Below, in pieces: positions 36,092-47,569 of a DNA stretch of 64,000 nucleotides (within the stretch, counting starts at the first letter, position 1; each line of letters begins with the position of its first letter). This DNA is from Ulota crispa (Eukaryota; Streptophyta; Bryopsida; Orthotrichales; Orthotrichaceae): positions 19,182,002-19,246,001 of the forward strand of contig OY987242.1 of the NCBI GenBank assembly GCA_963920765.1, written 5' to 3'. Position numbers and translations under genes: made by a program. Below the pieces are notes generated by a model that worked only from the letters and a program-made list of their open reading frames with translations, made no database searches and had not been told where the DNA came from.

Positions 36092-37251
36092 GTACAATTG
36101 GGTCCATTATTCTTATGAGTTGCCTTTTGGAAGCATTTAGATTTTTTAATGAAATGTGGAGTACAATTGGTATCTTTTTGTCCAAAAATTTATCATTATA
36201 TTCTCATGTAATCCCAATCAAGCATACCAAATATCAATTTCAGAAAAGCAAAACTTTCATTTGTGGTGAAATTATAAGGCAAAATTCCATGGTTTTACAC
36301 GGCATTTTATTAAACACAATTGGTGATGAATTTTTTGAGATTTGATTTCATGGGTACAAAGGAAACATCCATATGCTCATCTTCCATGCTAAAAATTACC
36401 CCCTTAAGAAACAAAAATTTGATCAATACAACTTATACAAGATTCAATGAAACTTTTGATAGGCCCAAATTTTGAATTTTGAATTTATTTTATGAAAACC
36501 AAATTTAATTGTTTGACTCAAATATTGTGACTTAGTTTGTATCTTTGAACATGATATCTTGTTTACTTGATGAAAAGCTAGTTAAAAAATAAAGATATGT
36601 ATTTTACAAGATTTGGGCTTATCACAAGGTTCATTGAATCTTTTATTGATCAAATTTTTGTTACTTAAGGTGGTAATTTTTAGCATGGAAGATGTGCATA
36701 TGGATGTTTCCTTTGTACCCATGAAATCAAATCTCAAAAGTTCATCACCAATCTTATTTTTATAATAGGCTTGGTTCTATTAGTTGGGTAGTTGGATAGT
36801 TGGGTGTTAAAAATAATAGAATGTAAGGCAATTGAGAAACTAACTAATAACTAGATTTTTTGTAACTAAATTTTCTACCTTACTAGCCAGAATTGGATAG
36901 GGGGCCATGGGCATGGGAAAGGACAAAAACTGAGAATGCAAATCAAGTTTCATGTTAATTTTTTTGCAGGGACCTCCTCCCGTGATGGCTCTCTACTAGA
37001 ACGGCGGGTATACGGGCCCACTAGTTGTTGTTAATAAAATACCATGTAAAACCATGAAGTTTTGTTTTACAATTTCACCACAAATGAAATTTTGCTTTTT
37101 TGAAATTGATATTTGGTATCCTTGATTGGGATTACGTGAGAATGCAATGATAATTTTTTGGGCAAAAATATGCCAATTATACTTCAAGTTTCATTAAAAA
37201 ATCTGAATGCTTCCAAAAGGCAATTTGTAAGATCAATGGACCCGACTGTAC
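36092..37251. mobile_element. Foldback element, copy C (first half of a double foldback)
   Basis: The left arm from GTACAATTGGGTCC (36092) pairs with the right arm ending GGACCCGACTGTAC (37251). Shared inner blocks include TTGCCTTTTGGAAGCATT, AATCCCAATCAAG-ATACC and the family core GATTTGATTTCATGGGTAC...AACATCCATATG. The inner end reads TACCCCCTTAAGAAACAAA (C type). The right arm is split by a 273-bp Helitron-like insertion (36752-37024). Copy D follows with no spacer. Confidence 0.88.
36752..37024 (+). mobile_element. 273-bp Helitron-like non-autonomous insertion
   Basis: Begins TCTTATTTTTATAATA and ends GGGTATACGGGCCCACTAG. It lies between A (36751) and T (37025), without target duplication, as Helitrons do (5' TC, 3' CTRR, A|T target). 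The left arm of the same hairpin supplies the empty site: removing the insert restores CACCAATTGTTGTTAATAAA, which matches the complement of the left arm. A CCCGT/ACGGG pair near the 3' end could form the expected short stem, though it is imperfect. Confidence 0.75.
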
Positions 37252-38116
37252 TATGGCCTCCAAGCTAGTTTCGTTCACCATGTTTTACCCTTCCAATTTT
37301 TTGGTATTTTATAAAATAAAATTAGCATTTTAAAATCTTGTACCATTATTTTTTAATATTTACTCAATTCCAATCAAGCATACCAAATTTTGAGTTTCAA
37401 AAAACCAAAATCATTTTTTTGGTGAATTATTGTTTTACATAATATTTATGGTTTTACGTGATAAATGATTAAAGAAAATTGGTAATGAATTTTTGAGATT
37501 TGATTGCATGGATGCATAGGAAACATCCACGCACACATCTTTTCTTTTGACAAGCATCTCCAAAAAAATTATAATTCCTTCTATTTAGATTTTATTGGCA
37601 AAGTGATTACATCCAAATCTTGTAAATTAGATATTTCTTCATGGTAATTGTATTTTTTTGTTTGACTCATTATAGTTAGGTTTGAATCTTCAATTATAAT
37701 GATATAGTTATTTTGCCAAAAACTAGGGTTTATTACATAAATCCCTATTTTACAAAATTCGATTATGATCACTCCAACGTTAATTCTACATAGAAGGAAT
37801 TATAATTTTTTTTGCTTGTTAAATGAAAAGAGTTGTGTGTGGATGTTTCCTATGCATCCATGCAATCAAATCTCAAAAATTCATTACCAATTTTCTTTAA
37901 TCATTTATCATGTAAAACCATAAATATATGTAAAACAATAATTCACCAAAAAAATGATTTTGGTTTTTTGAAATTCAAAATTTGGTATGCTTGATTGGGA
38001 TTGAGTAAATATGAGAAAATAATGGTACAAGATTTTAAAATGCTAGTTTTATTTTATAAAATACCAAAAAATTTGAATGGTAAAACATGGTGAACAAAAC
38101 TAGCTTGGAGGCCATA
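37252..38116. mobile_element. Foldback element, copy D (second half of a double foldback)
   Basis: Arms run from TATGGCCTCCAAGCTAGTTT (37252) to the exact complement ending at 38116, symmetric around 37684, and are nearly identical. The core GATTTGATTGCATGGATGCA is present. The inner end is of D type (ATCTTTTCTTTTGACAAGCA, then AATTATAATTCCTTCTA). It abuts copy C exactly. Mirror open frames inside are by-products of the palindrome. Confidence 0.9.
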
Positions 38117-38752
38117 ATAGAAGACCAAGTAAGGTATGTGTGGAAGAATTTTCAAATCAATTGGAACTATACAACACATGGAAAAAAATAGTAAGTAAAA
38201 TGTAGAGAATGAGTCAAATCACTAAATTGTTAAGAATTTAATTATTGAAATGAAAAACGCAAATCACAATGGTTATAATGTTGTAATACACAATCCGCTT
38301 CCTTAGGTTTAGTTTCTTTTCCAAAATAGTGAAAATTGAGTAAAATAAAGGACTTCAAAGTTTATTTTACAGTAGAGGATCCATAACTGCCCACAAACTA
38401 AAACATCTCATAACTTTCATCTCATTGATTGAAATTGTATGATTCAAAGCTTCCCACATATAAAAATATATAAAGAACCAATTTCAAATTTTGATTTTAA
38501 AAAAATAAAATTTTTAAAGAAGTTTTTGGGCTGCCTAGATTGCCCTCCCTCTTTCAGGTAGCAAAAGTTCTTGCATATTATTAACTTCTTTGTCAAATGT
38601 CAAAATGAAGAAAAAACTAGATGCTTGTGTAGGTCTTGGAATTCCCCACCTTCAATAAAAGTTTTAGAAAATCACACAAAGTAATTTAGCCATAGGTACA
38701 TGCCCAAAGTACAACTTGTCCTCCAAAGAGACAATAGCCCTTTAGGGGTTTA

Positions 38753-40484
38753 TACTCTTGTGATGACAAGGGTTGCTACACTGAGCACAAATCTATGAGC
38801 CATAAGCTTGAACTTTTTGTCAAAATACTAAATTTCACATGTTGTGTTCATAAGGACCTATAATTGTATGATTTTCAAAACAATCTTATTGTATATGAAC
38901 AATTCTAGATTGTATGCCTACCTTTGCAATTTTGAGAGGGTTTAAATTTTGATCTTGGTCCAAAGTTGAAATCTTTAGCTTTAGTTCATGATTGGTACTC
39001 TAAGTTGTCAAATACAAATACATACTAACAATTTGACATGGATCTAAATAAAACAAAATAACACACCATTTTTTTTGGATTTATGCTAAAAATGTTTCAA
39101 ATGATGCAGATTATATTTTTCACGCCAGAAACGTCGTTAAGAAGAAAAATAACATTGAAAATTAAAATAGATATTAAAAAGCTGAAAACTCTTCTAAATT
39201 AGGAAATATGTCAATAATGACTTCCTTTTTTCTCAAAGTTTCTCATATTCCTCTAAATAAAAGCATTCTTGAAGAAACTTCTGCTGATACTCACGGCCGC
39301 TTCACACTATGGTCAAAGACCAAGAGGCTATTGATTTCCACCAATCAGATTGCAAGAAATCAAGAGTTCAACACTTCAACCCTTCACACTAGAGGCCAAA
39401 CTCCAAAGGTCGTCATCCTCTAAATACCTACATGGCATCACTTAATCATTCAAAGTGACGGCCTCTCAAATAGAAGTTTGGGTTCAACAAAAATAATGAC
39501 CCAAACTATGGGAGAGAGGTTGTCAGCTTTAGCATTTATTGCCTATTTTGAGTATTTTCAATAGGATTTCTTGGCCTCTCAACAAAGTTTGGCCACTCAA
39601 TTTGATGACTTCTTGACTTGCTCAACCATAGTGTGAAGTAGTCTTCATTGTTGTTTGTAAGTTTTTAGAGCTTTGAAAAGTTTGATAGTTAAATCACTTA
39701 AATGTTATGTTGGACACTTTAAGTTACTTCACTTTAGCACTTCACTTTAGCACTTAATATGGTAAGTTGTCATAGAACTTTTCTTTGTATCTAAATAAAT
39801 AATAATTGCTCTTAATTCATAGTTGTGGAATGTGGACTCTTACCTAGCTCAATGAACTAGAAAGTTTTGAAGTTCTAAGAATGAAATTCAACTCCACTAG
39901 TACTCAATTATGTTGAGTTCCACCGACCATCGTTGTTTGCATTACATATTCACCTCTTCATAAGAAGTCATGTATATTGCCAACCCTAGATGCAAAATTT
40001 GAACATTGTCCCAATTCAATGAACATGGTGTTAATTGCATCCATGGTCATGGTTTTATAAATGACATGCAAAAGATGTTACATAACAACAAAATTATGAG
40101 CTTTTCCATCCTAGCAAATCCTAACAGCAATTCAAGCTGGAAAATACTAAATCTCAGACTAGACTTAATTATGATTTTGACACTGTATTTGTGCATATAG
40201 GATTCCAGGTTGAAAAACTTTCCCCATGTCAAAAAATGTACAAAAGTGGAAATTTACTAGCACGGACAAGGTTGAATTTGTGAATTTTGTATACACGTTT
40301 GGATTCAGAGGTCTTGACTCTTGACTTAATCGGGGAACACCAAAGAAAATAAAAATGACCAACTCCAAAAAGGGACAGATTCTTACTTTAATTACAGTTT
40401 TACAAATTTTCCAGTTTTACAACTTTTACCTATATTTGTGAAATAGAGGAACTTTTCCACCCTGGCCCCACAAACAAGGTGTTA
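38753..40484. other. Unassigned AT-rich interval
   Basis: No recognisable gene. A block at about 40240-40320 (GAATTTGTGAATTTTG, then TTGGATTCAGAGG) weakly resembles an arm of the 27563 foldback family. The plus frame 39208-39423 has no motif. Confidence 0.35.
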
Positions 40485-40492
40485 GCGTCATT

Positions 40493-41118
40493 CATGGTTG
40501 TCATATTAGATCAACCCCAAAGCAGGGTTGTTACATTGGGCAAGATTTTGCTGTCGGACAGGACAAGCAAACGGACGGACGGGTCCAAATGGGGTGGTTG
40601 TTCACTCTAAAATTAAGAAGTGGATGTTTTGGTGTAAGTGCAAGGTTGTGTCTAATCCCATACTGAAATAAAATATAAGAAAAAAAAGTATATGTGTCCG
40701 TGCCTTGACCATTTATATTTGCGTCATACAGACAGACAGGTTAGAATTGGTCCAATGTAACAACCATGCCCTAAACCACCCACATGTCCGGCACAAACAT
40801 AAATGGTCAAGGCACGGACACGGACACATGTACTTTTTTTTCTTATCGTTTATTTTAGTATGGGCACAAACACAACCTAACTTGCAATTATGTTAACTTT
40901 TGCATCTTGATTTTAGCATGGAACGTTATTCATTAAATTGAAGAAATCAGATTCCCAAGTTGTACTTACCTTACACTTAGAGCTCGATTTAAAGTGGTCA
41001 CCTTAAATTCCCAAAATCAGGGTTTCTTCCCAAATTAACGAATATGCCCGGACATTGGACAACTACCCCCATTTGGTCAAGCCCGTCCGTCGGCGTCCGA
41101 CCCAATGTGACAACCCTG
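40493..41118. mobile_element. 626-bp hAT-like non-autonomous element with 8-bp GCGTCATT duplication
   Basis: The left tip CATGGTTGTCATATT and the right tip AATGTGACAACCCTG are inverted. GCGTCATT flanks both sides (40485-40492, 41119-41126); 8 bp is the hAT signature. Extra copies of the end motif lie inside: CAGGGTTGTTACATTGGG at about 40523 and the inverted CCAATGTAACAACCATG at about 40752. A second internal hairpin pairs AGGTTGTGTCTAATCCCATA (about 40643) with its complement near 40880. One end of the 23204-type MITE is present near 41030. Confidence 0.82.
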
Positions 41119-41126
41119 GCGTCATT

Positions 41127-42600
41127 TAGTCCAGCGAGAGACTTAATGTTGTCCGTCTAGTGTCGGTGGCGAGCAGTGTGGGAATCAGTCTCCAGTCAGT
41201 CGGCAGCACTTCTAGCGTCAGTCGGCGGCATCATGGGCATCAGTGGGCAGTCAGGCGGTATGAATCATAGCGGGCATCAGACGGCAGGAATCATAGCGCT
41301 TGTCGGAACATTTAAGCTTGGCAGCACTGATCTATTTTATGACCGTCCAGCAGCAGCAGCATATCGAAGAAACTAACTCACAATCCAACCTTAATTTCGA
41401 GACAGAGTCACAAACCAACTTCTTGCAAATTTCATTCTTGGGCTTGGCCAGCTTTCAATTAAGGATGGGGTTAACATCAATCAACGGCTGCACACTCTTT
41501 TGTCAATGTGATGTTGCCAAATTAGCTTTGAAGGCGCGTGAAAAGGGAGAGGGATATCACGGCCATACCCGTTAAATTGGTGGAAATCAGCAACCTGTAG
41601 GTCTGCAGTATAGGCTGAGTTACTACGACGAATCGCGTCGAGTAGTTCTGAGTCACCTGATTGAAGTTTTAATATGGGGTAGTTTTGAGTTGCTCAACTA
41701 CAACTTCAAATCGACCAACTGAAGCTCATTGATATCTGGCTAATATTTTCACCTTATCGCCTTATCGCCTTATCGCCTTATCGCCTTGTCGGTATTCTGA
41801 ATTTGTTATACTAACGCACATGACGAGGCCTGACTTCGTTCCTTGGCCTCCGTCCAGACAATCGTACACACCTCACCAGCGCCTTGACAGAACATTCAGA
41901 TTCTCACTCGAAATTGGCACCAGCTCAACATTATCTGTAACTGCTTGAAGTTCAAGAGTTGCAAACAAAAGGATCCTGACAAACCCTAGCCATGGATACC
42001 ATATTAGGTAAATTGGGAAAAACAGTACATTATAAGATTTTCACTATTTCTGTTATTATGTACAATTTAGCATATTATAAAAAAATAAGCACGTATTTTT
42101 TGCTATAATAACGAAGTCTTAACGATTGCTTCCAAGAATTTCAAATAATTACAACTAGCTAAGCCTACATTTATTGTATGTAAGATTAAGGTGGAGTACA
42201 AAATGGTCCCTCCGTGGTGACCGCCTCCAGGGAACGCCCACAGACCTAGTGGTCGACGTGATATAGATATCCCTCTGCCTCAGCTTCGTCCAGTAGGGTC
42301 TTTTGTACACACTGACACTGGTCCCTATCTTGTCCATATCTTAATTTCTTAAGCGATGATGAGATTTGACTTTCGGGCACCTCAGGTGCTGCAGGCATGT
42401 TTTAATACGTGTCCTGCCAACCTACCTATTTGAACACTGGCAGCACTCAGTTCCATCTCATGCCAAGTTGAAAGGTTCTCAAGTGTCCGTGATTCTTTCA
42501 ATACATACAGGTCGACACTAGTGATCATGGTTACCACATGGCTCTGGATTATTAGGTTGATTTTACCACGTACCAACTGCTACGTCCAACGATTCAAATT
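41127..42600. other. GC-richer unassigned interval upstream of the cysteine-rich gene
   Basis: 41150-41300 has degenerate repeats around CAGTCGGC. An octamer array follows at 41752-41791. Near 42002 a single end of the 23204-type MITE occurs (CATATTAGGTAAATTGGG). No gene recognised; frames at 41176-41575 lack motifs. Confidence 0.4.
41752..41791 (+). repeat. (CCTTATCG)n microsatellite
   Basis: Four exact octamers and one variant (CCTTGTCG) in tandem. Confidence 0.95.
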
Positions 42601-42640
42601 CTTTCTTTAGATCTTACCACTTTTTCTCTGGCTTTGTACC

Positions 42641-42650
42641 TATAAAAAGG
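42641..42650 (+). promoter_or_regulatory. TATA box of the cysteine-rich peptide gene
   Basis: TATAAAAAGG lies 140 bp before the ATG. A transcription start near 42670-42680 would leave a leader of about 105 bases. The spacing and strong consensus support a functional promoter. Confidence 0.65.
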
Positions 42651-42780
42651 GTACCACTTCGATGCCGTCCTCACCAAGGTCTCCACCTCTTGTGCATGTG
42701 CTTAGTAGCTCGATCGACTCTGCATTCCATCTCGTATCGACTACTAAGGGATACTTTTTTGAAGCATCTAGCAAGCTGCG

Positions 42781-43107
42781 ATGGCATCTGCAATGAAGGG
42801 TCGGGGACCCGGCCTGGCTGCGGTAGTGCTGGTCTGCGTCGTGATGCTGCTTGCATTAGCCAGCTGCGCGCATTCCGACGGAAAATCGGGAGTGCAAGTA
42901 CAGAAGACCACGCACCTGAGCACGGCGAAGAAGATGGCGTTTGGGCAGCAGCTATACTTCCAATGCCCTTGCTCCTACCAATATTGCGATGAAGATGACT
43001 GGAACTACTGCACCTGCGATTACAGCTCGTGCTCATGCATATGCCACAATTCTGCCGAGGCCAAAATTCCCGACGGAGCCACCATTCAGGTTCTTCCGAA
43101 TCCGTGA
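42781..43107 (+). CDS. Small secreted cysteine-rich protein, 108 residues
   Basis: The start codon sits in a strong plant context (CTGCGATGGCA) downstream of a TATA box, and no intron is needed. Residues 1 to about 30-32 form a signal peptide: basic start (MASAMKGRGP), hydrophobic core (LAAVVLVCVVMLLALA), likely cleavage after the Ala or Ser of ASCAHS. The mature part has a basic linker, then eight cysteines at 62, 64, 69, 77, 79, 84, 86 and 88, spaced CxC-x4-C-x7-CxC-x4-CxCxC. The motif CxCxYxxC occurs twice (CPCSYQYC and CTCDYSSC), with acidic residues between. Even cysteine number and secretion suggest a disulfide-rich extracellular peptide, perhaps defensive, signalling or metal-binding. 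I do not recognise the family. Codon use and GC are richer than the surroundings, and there is no stop or shift, so this is the best candidate for a live gene here. Confidence 0.85.
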   Translation: MASAMKGRGPGLAAVVLVCVVMLLALASCAHSDGKSGVQVQKTTHLSTAKKMAFGQQLYFQCPCSYQYCDEDDWNYCTCDYSSCSCICHNSAEAKIPDGATIQVLPNP

Positions 43108-43313
43108 TTATCGGGGCATCGATCGCCATTCCACCGGCCTCACCGGCCATGCAACCAGCTGGAAGCCTGGAACTGAACATGTGCAACTGAACATTACCAT
43201 GGAGATTCATTCTTCCGAAGCCCTTCTACTCATGTAGCGCTTGTCTTGTCGATCTACATCAGAAAACTAGTTCGTGGTTGATGTTGTGTTGTACTTGTTC
43301 CCTCTAGTTTTGG

Positions 43314-43319
43314 AATAAA
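43314..43319 (+). terminator. Poly(A) signal of the cysteine-rich peptide gene
   Basis: AATAAA lies about 207 bp after the stop codon, followed by a T-rich run (TGCTCTTTTTGTTTTAG). This suits plant 3' end formation. Confidence 0.55.
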
Positions 43320-43329
43320 ATATGCTCTT

Positions 43330-45590
43330 TTTGTTTTAGCTTTGTCCGGCTGAGAAGTAATGAGAACTTTCTCTGTTAGTGCTCTTGGCTCATTCATAGT
43401 AATGTCTAGACTGTTGTTGTATTAGTTGAGACTTGTGTCAAGTGTCTAGCTTTAGCGGGTTCATGCATGCATCCCATATTCCCATTCCCATTGTGTGTTA
43501 CAGTGGAACTCCATCATGTTTGTGTTAATGCCTTAATTTCGAGCTCCAGTATGTGTGAATCATGGTTTGAGCTCTGCACTCTTGTTAGCTGTGAGCCTGT
43601 GAGTATCCTTACGAGATTTTTGCTATGCAAATAAAAAGCAATCTGAAAATTTATGACGGTCCGTATGCATATTTTTCGTTTTTGATGATGGATTTCAGAA
43701 TGCAGATTCTACGATTTTGGGTTGTCTAAACTTTTGATTATTAGGAAATATTTATGAATTAAACCCACACTAGTCAGTAGAGTCAAGGGGTGAGGCCGCG
43801 AGAGTGACATCCCAAATTGACACTCGATAAGCCCAATGACTCTGTCATTTCTTGTAAAGACCTACCTTTTTGAACTGCAAAGAACGAGAGTCATGTGAAG
43901 TTCTACAAGTTTCCCTACCAGAAATTATGCGTTTCAAATCTACAAAAATCACAGTCAGGGTTGTCTAAACCGACATGACGTTGTGTATTATGTTTATGTC
44001 TGGATGTCATGACGCGCTTGTCTTGACGTGTCCAAATGCAGCAAGATCCGTCCACAATGCTGATGGGCCGTTTAGGCCGTAGATGAAGTCTGACAACAAG
44101 ATCGTCGACTAGACGCACGGCCGGTCAACTAGGCGTTGAGTCCGTCAATTGGATGCACAGTTCGTTGTCTAGATGCCGAGTCCGTCGACTAAACGCACGG
44201 GCTATCCATTGGATGGCCCGTTGACGTTTCCAGTCCGTTGGGTAGGATTGGCTGTCCATGAAAGTTTTAGAGTTTAGGGACCATAAGAAGGATTCCCTCG
44301 TATTGAAGGTCACTTTTCCTTGTTCGTCTTTGCTCTTATGACTTGGTTGGATTACAAGCATTGCACTGGAGGGAAGTCCAAGAAGAGTATGTGGGGAGTA
44401 CTTGTTGTGAGAGCAACAAGAGTTGTTTCTTCATCACATTTCATTTAGAATACAAATCTTGCTCTCTTCTTTGCAGGGTTGGGTAGAAGAACAAGTAGTG
44501 GCAATAGGCGGGAGGAGGACTCAATGGGACTCATGGTACACGCAACGACCAGATGAGAAAAGTGCATGCAATTACTACGGGAATTTCATTAGTTATTGAA
44601 AAGATCGCTTGCTTTTCCATTTGGGGTACAAAGGAAATAATAACCTCCTCGGCATGAGGCCATGCAACAAAGTTGCTGCAACTATGAAGGCCATGTTATT
44701 CAATTGTGGAGGAAATGTACCTGTAACACAATATTCATTAAAAAGGGAAAAACATGTGTACCATTTTGTATTCCACCCAAATCCGATTTACCCACCCAAA
44801 ACCAGTTTGGCCAAACTACAATGGGACATTGTTATATTATGGGAATTGTAAGTACAAACCTAATGAGGTGTGTTGCATGATTGCTTCCTCCAAACTGCTC
44901 ATACTTGAATTACAATTTATATAGTTACAGAACATGCAATTAATGTTGTAACCATTTCAAAAGTCTTAGGCGCTATGTACTACTACTCTCAATCTCCTGG
45001 CGTTCCTTCTAGAAGCTTCTCTATGTGAATGTAAGGTCACATCATAACTGTACGTGCAAAAACACCTGGTCCTTGTGAGCCGTATGTAAGCACATAACAA
45101 TAAATTTATCAACACAATGCTTAGAACTCACAAAGCACATATTAAAGTGAGAGTGGGTGAAATTTGTGGAACCAAGGCAATGCATGGCAGATAACATCAC
45201 GTAGTGTGCAAAAAGCCAACTGAAACAAAAAGGCTATTCACATTTCACTTGAACTATGTGGTTCACACCTTTGAATACAAAAATGCTAACTATTGCAATA
45301 CTAGAATGTGAAGGCTGGATTGCACATACACATGAAGCTGCCATGTGCATCATAAATATATTGCCTCAAAACAAGTACAGCATAGTCCGGATTCAAGTGG
45401 TCACCCAAATCTCAATACTTTGCAACACTACTAGCCCTAGCTTGTTCCAATATTATAGGCGTAGTAGCCCAAAATGTATTGAAACTCTAAACATTCAAAG
45501 CAGGCCCTACTATTCAGGCATTGTTGTGGACCAAACCTTTGGGGCAGCTGCATTAATATGATACTAGTAGGCCCCTAAATGCTATATTGC
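43330..45590. other. Unassigned interval with one tandem array
   Basis: Apart from the 20-bp array at 44103-44227 there is no recognisable feature. Frames on either strand are short and motif-free. Confidence 0.4.
44103..44227 (+). repeat. 20-bp tandem array, about six units
   Basis: Degenerate units of the form GTCCGTCNACTAGATGCACG (for example GTCCGTCAATTGGATGCACA, GTCCGTCGACTAAACGCACG). CpG-rich compared with the surroundings. Confidence 0.8.
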
Positions 45591-45591
45591 T

Positions 45592-47485
45592 CTAATTGAA
45601 GTTGTTGTTGTTTGCGTCGCTGTTGCCATCACTGCAGCGCTGAAGATTGTCCTTGGCGGTGATGATGTGTGCCTGTGGAATATAAATGTTCTGAGCACCA
45701 CTCCTAGGTTTCCAAGCTGTGAGGATGGAATCAGTGTGAACCCAACAAGGACCTTGTAATGAGTCAGCCTTCCATTTCAATGGAACTCCACTTAAGGAAT
45801 CCCATCCACAATATGAAGCTTGAACTGCGCAATTCTTCAAGGTAGGTTTGAAGTACTGAATATAAATTTTTTTGAAGTTCTTGCTACTAGCCACTAAATT
45901 TGGATTGGACAAAGCCATGGCAATCCATACAGGCTTTGGAACTTTGTCCCCATCTCTAGGACAAAGCAACACCATGTACCCTTTTGCACAATCTCTAGCT
46001 ACCCAAAAAGACGGTTGTAGACGGTCCCATTGAGGTCCTATGAAATAGTCATTATTGGCAAACTCCTCTCTAGATGTTCCATTTGTATTGAATATATCAT
46101 GTCCGCTTTCTTGAATTCGACTAATCGGCCAGAAGCCTTCCACTAGGCTAGTAGCTACTATGAAAGATGGCAATTCCAATGCATCTTTCACCACTTTCCA
46201 GTAGTTTATGAAGGAACCTTGATTTAGCAAGTAGTTACCAGTGGTGTCTTTTGCAGCAAGGGATTCCCAGCAAACAATAAAGTTGGATAAGCCCTTCACA
46301 ATGTCCTCTTTGTGCCTCATAGCAATTGGCTCTGCTGCGGGTGGATCACCACAGGGCCACCTCTGATTGTCTTCCAAATCTACGTTCCATAATTTGATTC
46401 CTTCTGCAAGTTTCCGAATATCTTCTGTGCAACAAATTTCAAACTGCATGATTAGTTCACGTTCTTGTAAGGAGAACTTGAATCGCTGCCTCCCGGTGTG
46501 GCCAATGAGTTCATTGCCCTTCCTTGGCAAATAAGGAGCAACAAAAGCCTTAAAGTCAAGGACCTCCTCAATCAAGTGTGGGATAACTTTGTGTGATTTT
46601 GGATCTAGATTCATAAAAGACTCCATCAAGTGCGGAAGTGTGGGGTGATCCTTCTTGCAAAACTTCATACTCCATCTGCCAAAAGAGGCATTAATGTCCT
46701 CATGTATTTGTCCCACTAGAAGAAACGACACCACAACTTCTTCAAAAACGCAATTTGCAACAAGCAATGATCAAAAACATAAGACAAATCTACTTTTATT
46801 GTTCTTCCAGCAGTTGTCAAGTTGGATGTGCAAAATAGAAGGGCAATGCAGTACAAAGGGTACCTTTGCCTGGTGCTACAAGTAATGGAGCATACATTTT
46901 TTTTCCTTCAAGAAGGGCTTTAGCTAGCAGAGTTCTTCCAGATTGACAAAAAAGATGGCCACTGCATGAATGGTTTGGTTGCTCTAGGTTTCAAAGTAGT
47001 TTAGCTATGGAGCCAAGAGTGTGGTTGGAGTCCGCCTTGTACAAATCCAGAGCATAATGGGTGAAACCAACATCTCCATGCCCATGTGCTATCATGCCGG
47101 TCACAGAAATTGGCAATTTCATGAGACCATTGACACTCCTATTTCTTGATGCTAGACTTGGTGATGCTGTTTTAGAGTAGTCCATTTTATCATGTATGAT
47201 TGTGAGTACTTGATGTGGCTTTGTGGCATATATGTATTTTGATGCATAATCCGCCTAGCAATGGGCCTCCTAATCAGCAAGATGCTCTTGCAATTCAAGA
47301 TTGTAGACATGAAACGCTTTAGATCCAAGAAGATGCGCGTCCCAAAGTTGCTTGTTCTTGTCGCATGTTCCACAACATGCGAACATATTGCCTTGGCGCT
47401 TAACAAGGCTCTTGCTAAATTCATGACGACGAAGGAAACTCACAGTCAAAACAGATACTAGTGGTAAACCTAGAGCAAAGTTCAC
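45592..47485 (-). pseudogene. DUF7869-like DDE transposase, 3' part, lightly decayed
   Basis: Minus strand, reading from 47485: a Cys-containing segment (MFACCGTCDKNKQ), then ADYASKYIYATKPHQVLTII, HDKMDYSKTASP (first Asp motif) and LPISVTGMIAHGHGDVGFTH. After a frame change near 46870 comes ILHIQLDNCWKNNK. From 46767 a 391-residue open stretch begins VANCVFEEVVVSFLLVGQIH and EDINASFGRWSMK, matching the VGHTHEDIDxxF motif, followed by a long C-terminal region to 45592. These motifs are characteristic of plant and animal DUF7869/transposase-like proteins with an RNase H fold. Stops interrupt LADxEAHCxADY (two, near 47267 and 47255), AKLLxNLE (near 46990) and CFxSLL (near 46768). The C-terminal 391 codons are clean, so it is younger than the 17-21 kb transposase. 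The N-terminal part further upstream is not clear. Confidence 0.8.
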
Positions 47486-47569
47486 CTACATCACTTAGTC
47501 ATTAGCAAATGCTAATGGGTCCTTCATGAGACTTGATACAGCCATAGACGTTCACAACTGGATTTTAGA

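Larger units (their letters stand above)
35052..38752. mobile_element. TTAA-flanked DNA element split by nested insertions
   Basis: The left tip is TTAACCCCTAAAGGACCAAG (35052). The right tip is CTTTAGGGGTTTA (to 38752), where the last TTAA has drifted to TTTA. The body matches the uninterrupted 917-bp copy at 61397-62313 (for example AGGATCTT near 35900 and GGAGTAAAATAAAGGACTT-like sequence near 38340). Subtracting the nested elements at 35127-35855 (729 bp) and 36092-38116 (2025 bp) leaves about 947 bp, close to the intact copy. TTAA targets with CCC-starting ends resemble piggyBac-type MITEs; this is a resemblance only. Confidence 0.78.

Noticed and set aside
44103-44227. Regular 20-bp repeats considered as a CRISPR-like array
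   Set aside because: The units are contiguous and degenerate with no unique spacers, and the DNA is plant nuclear.
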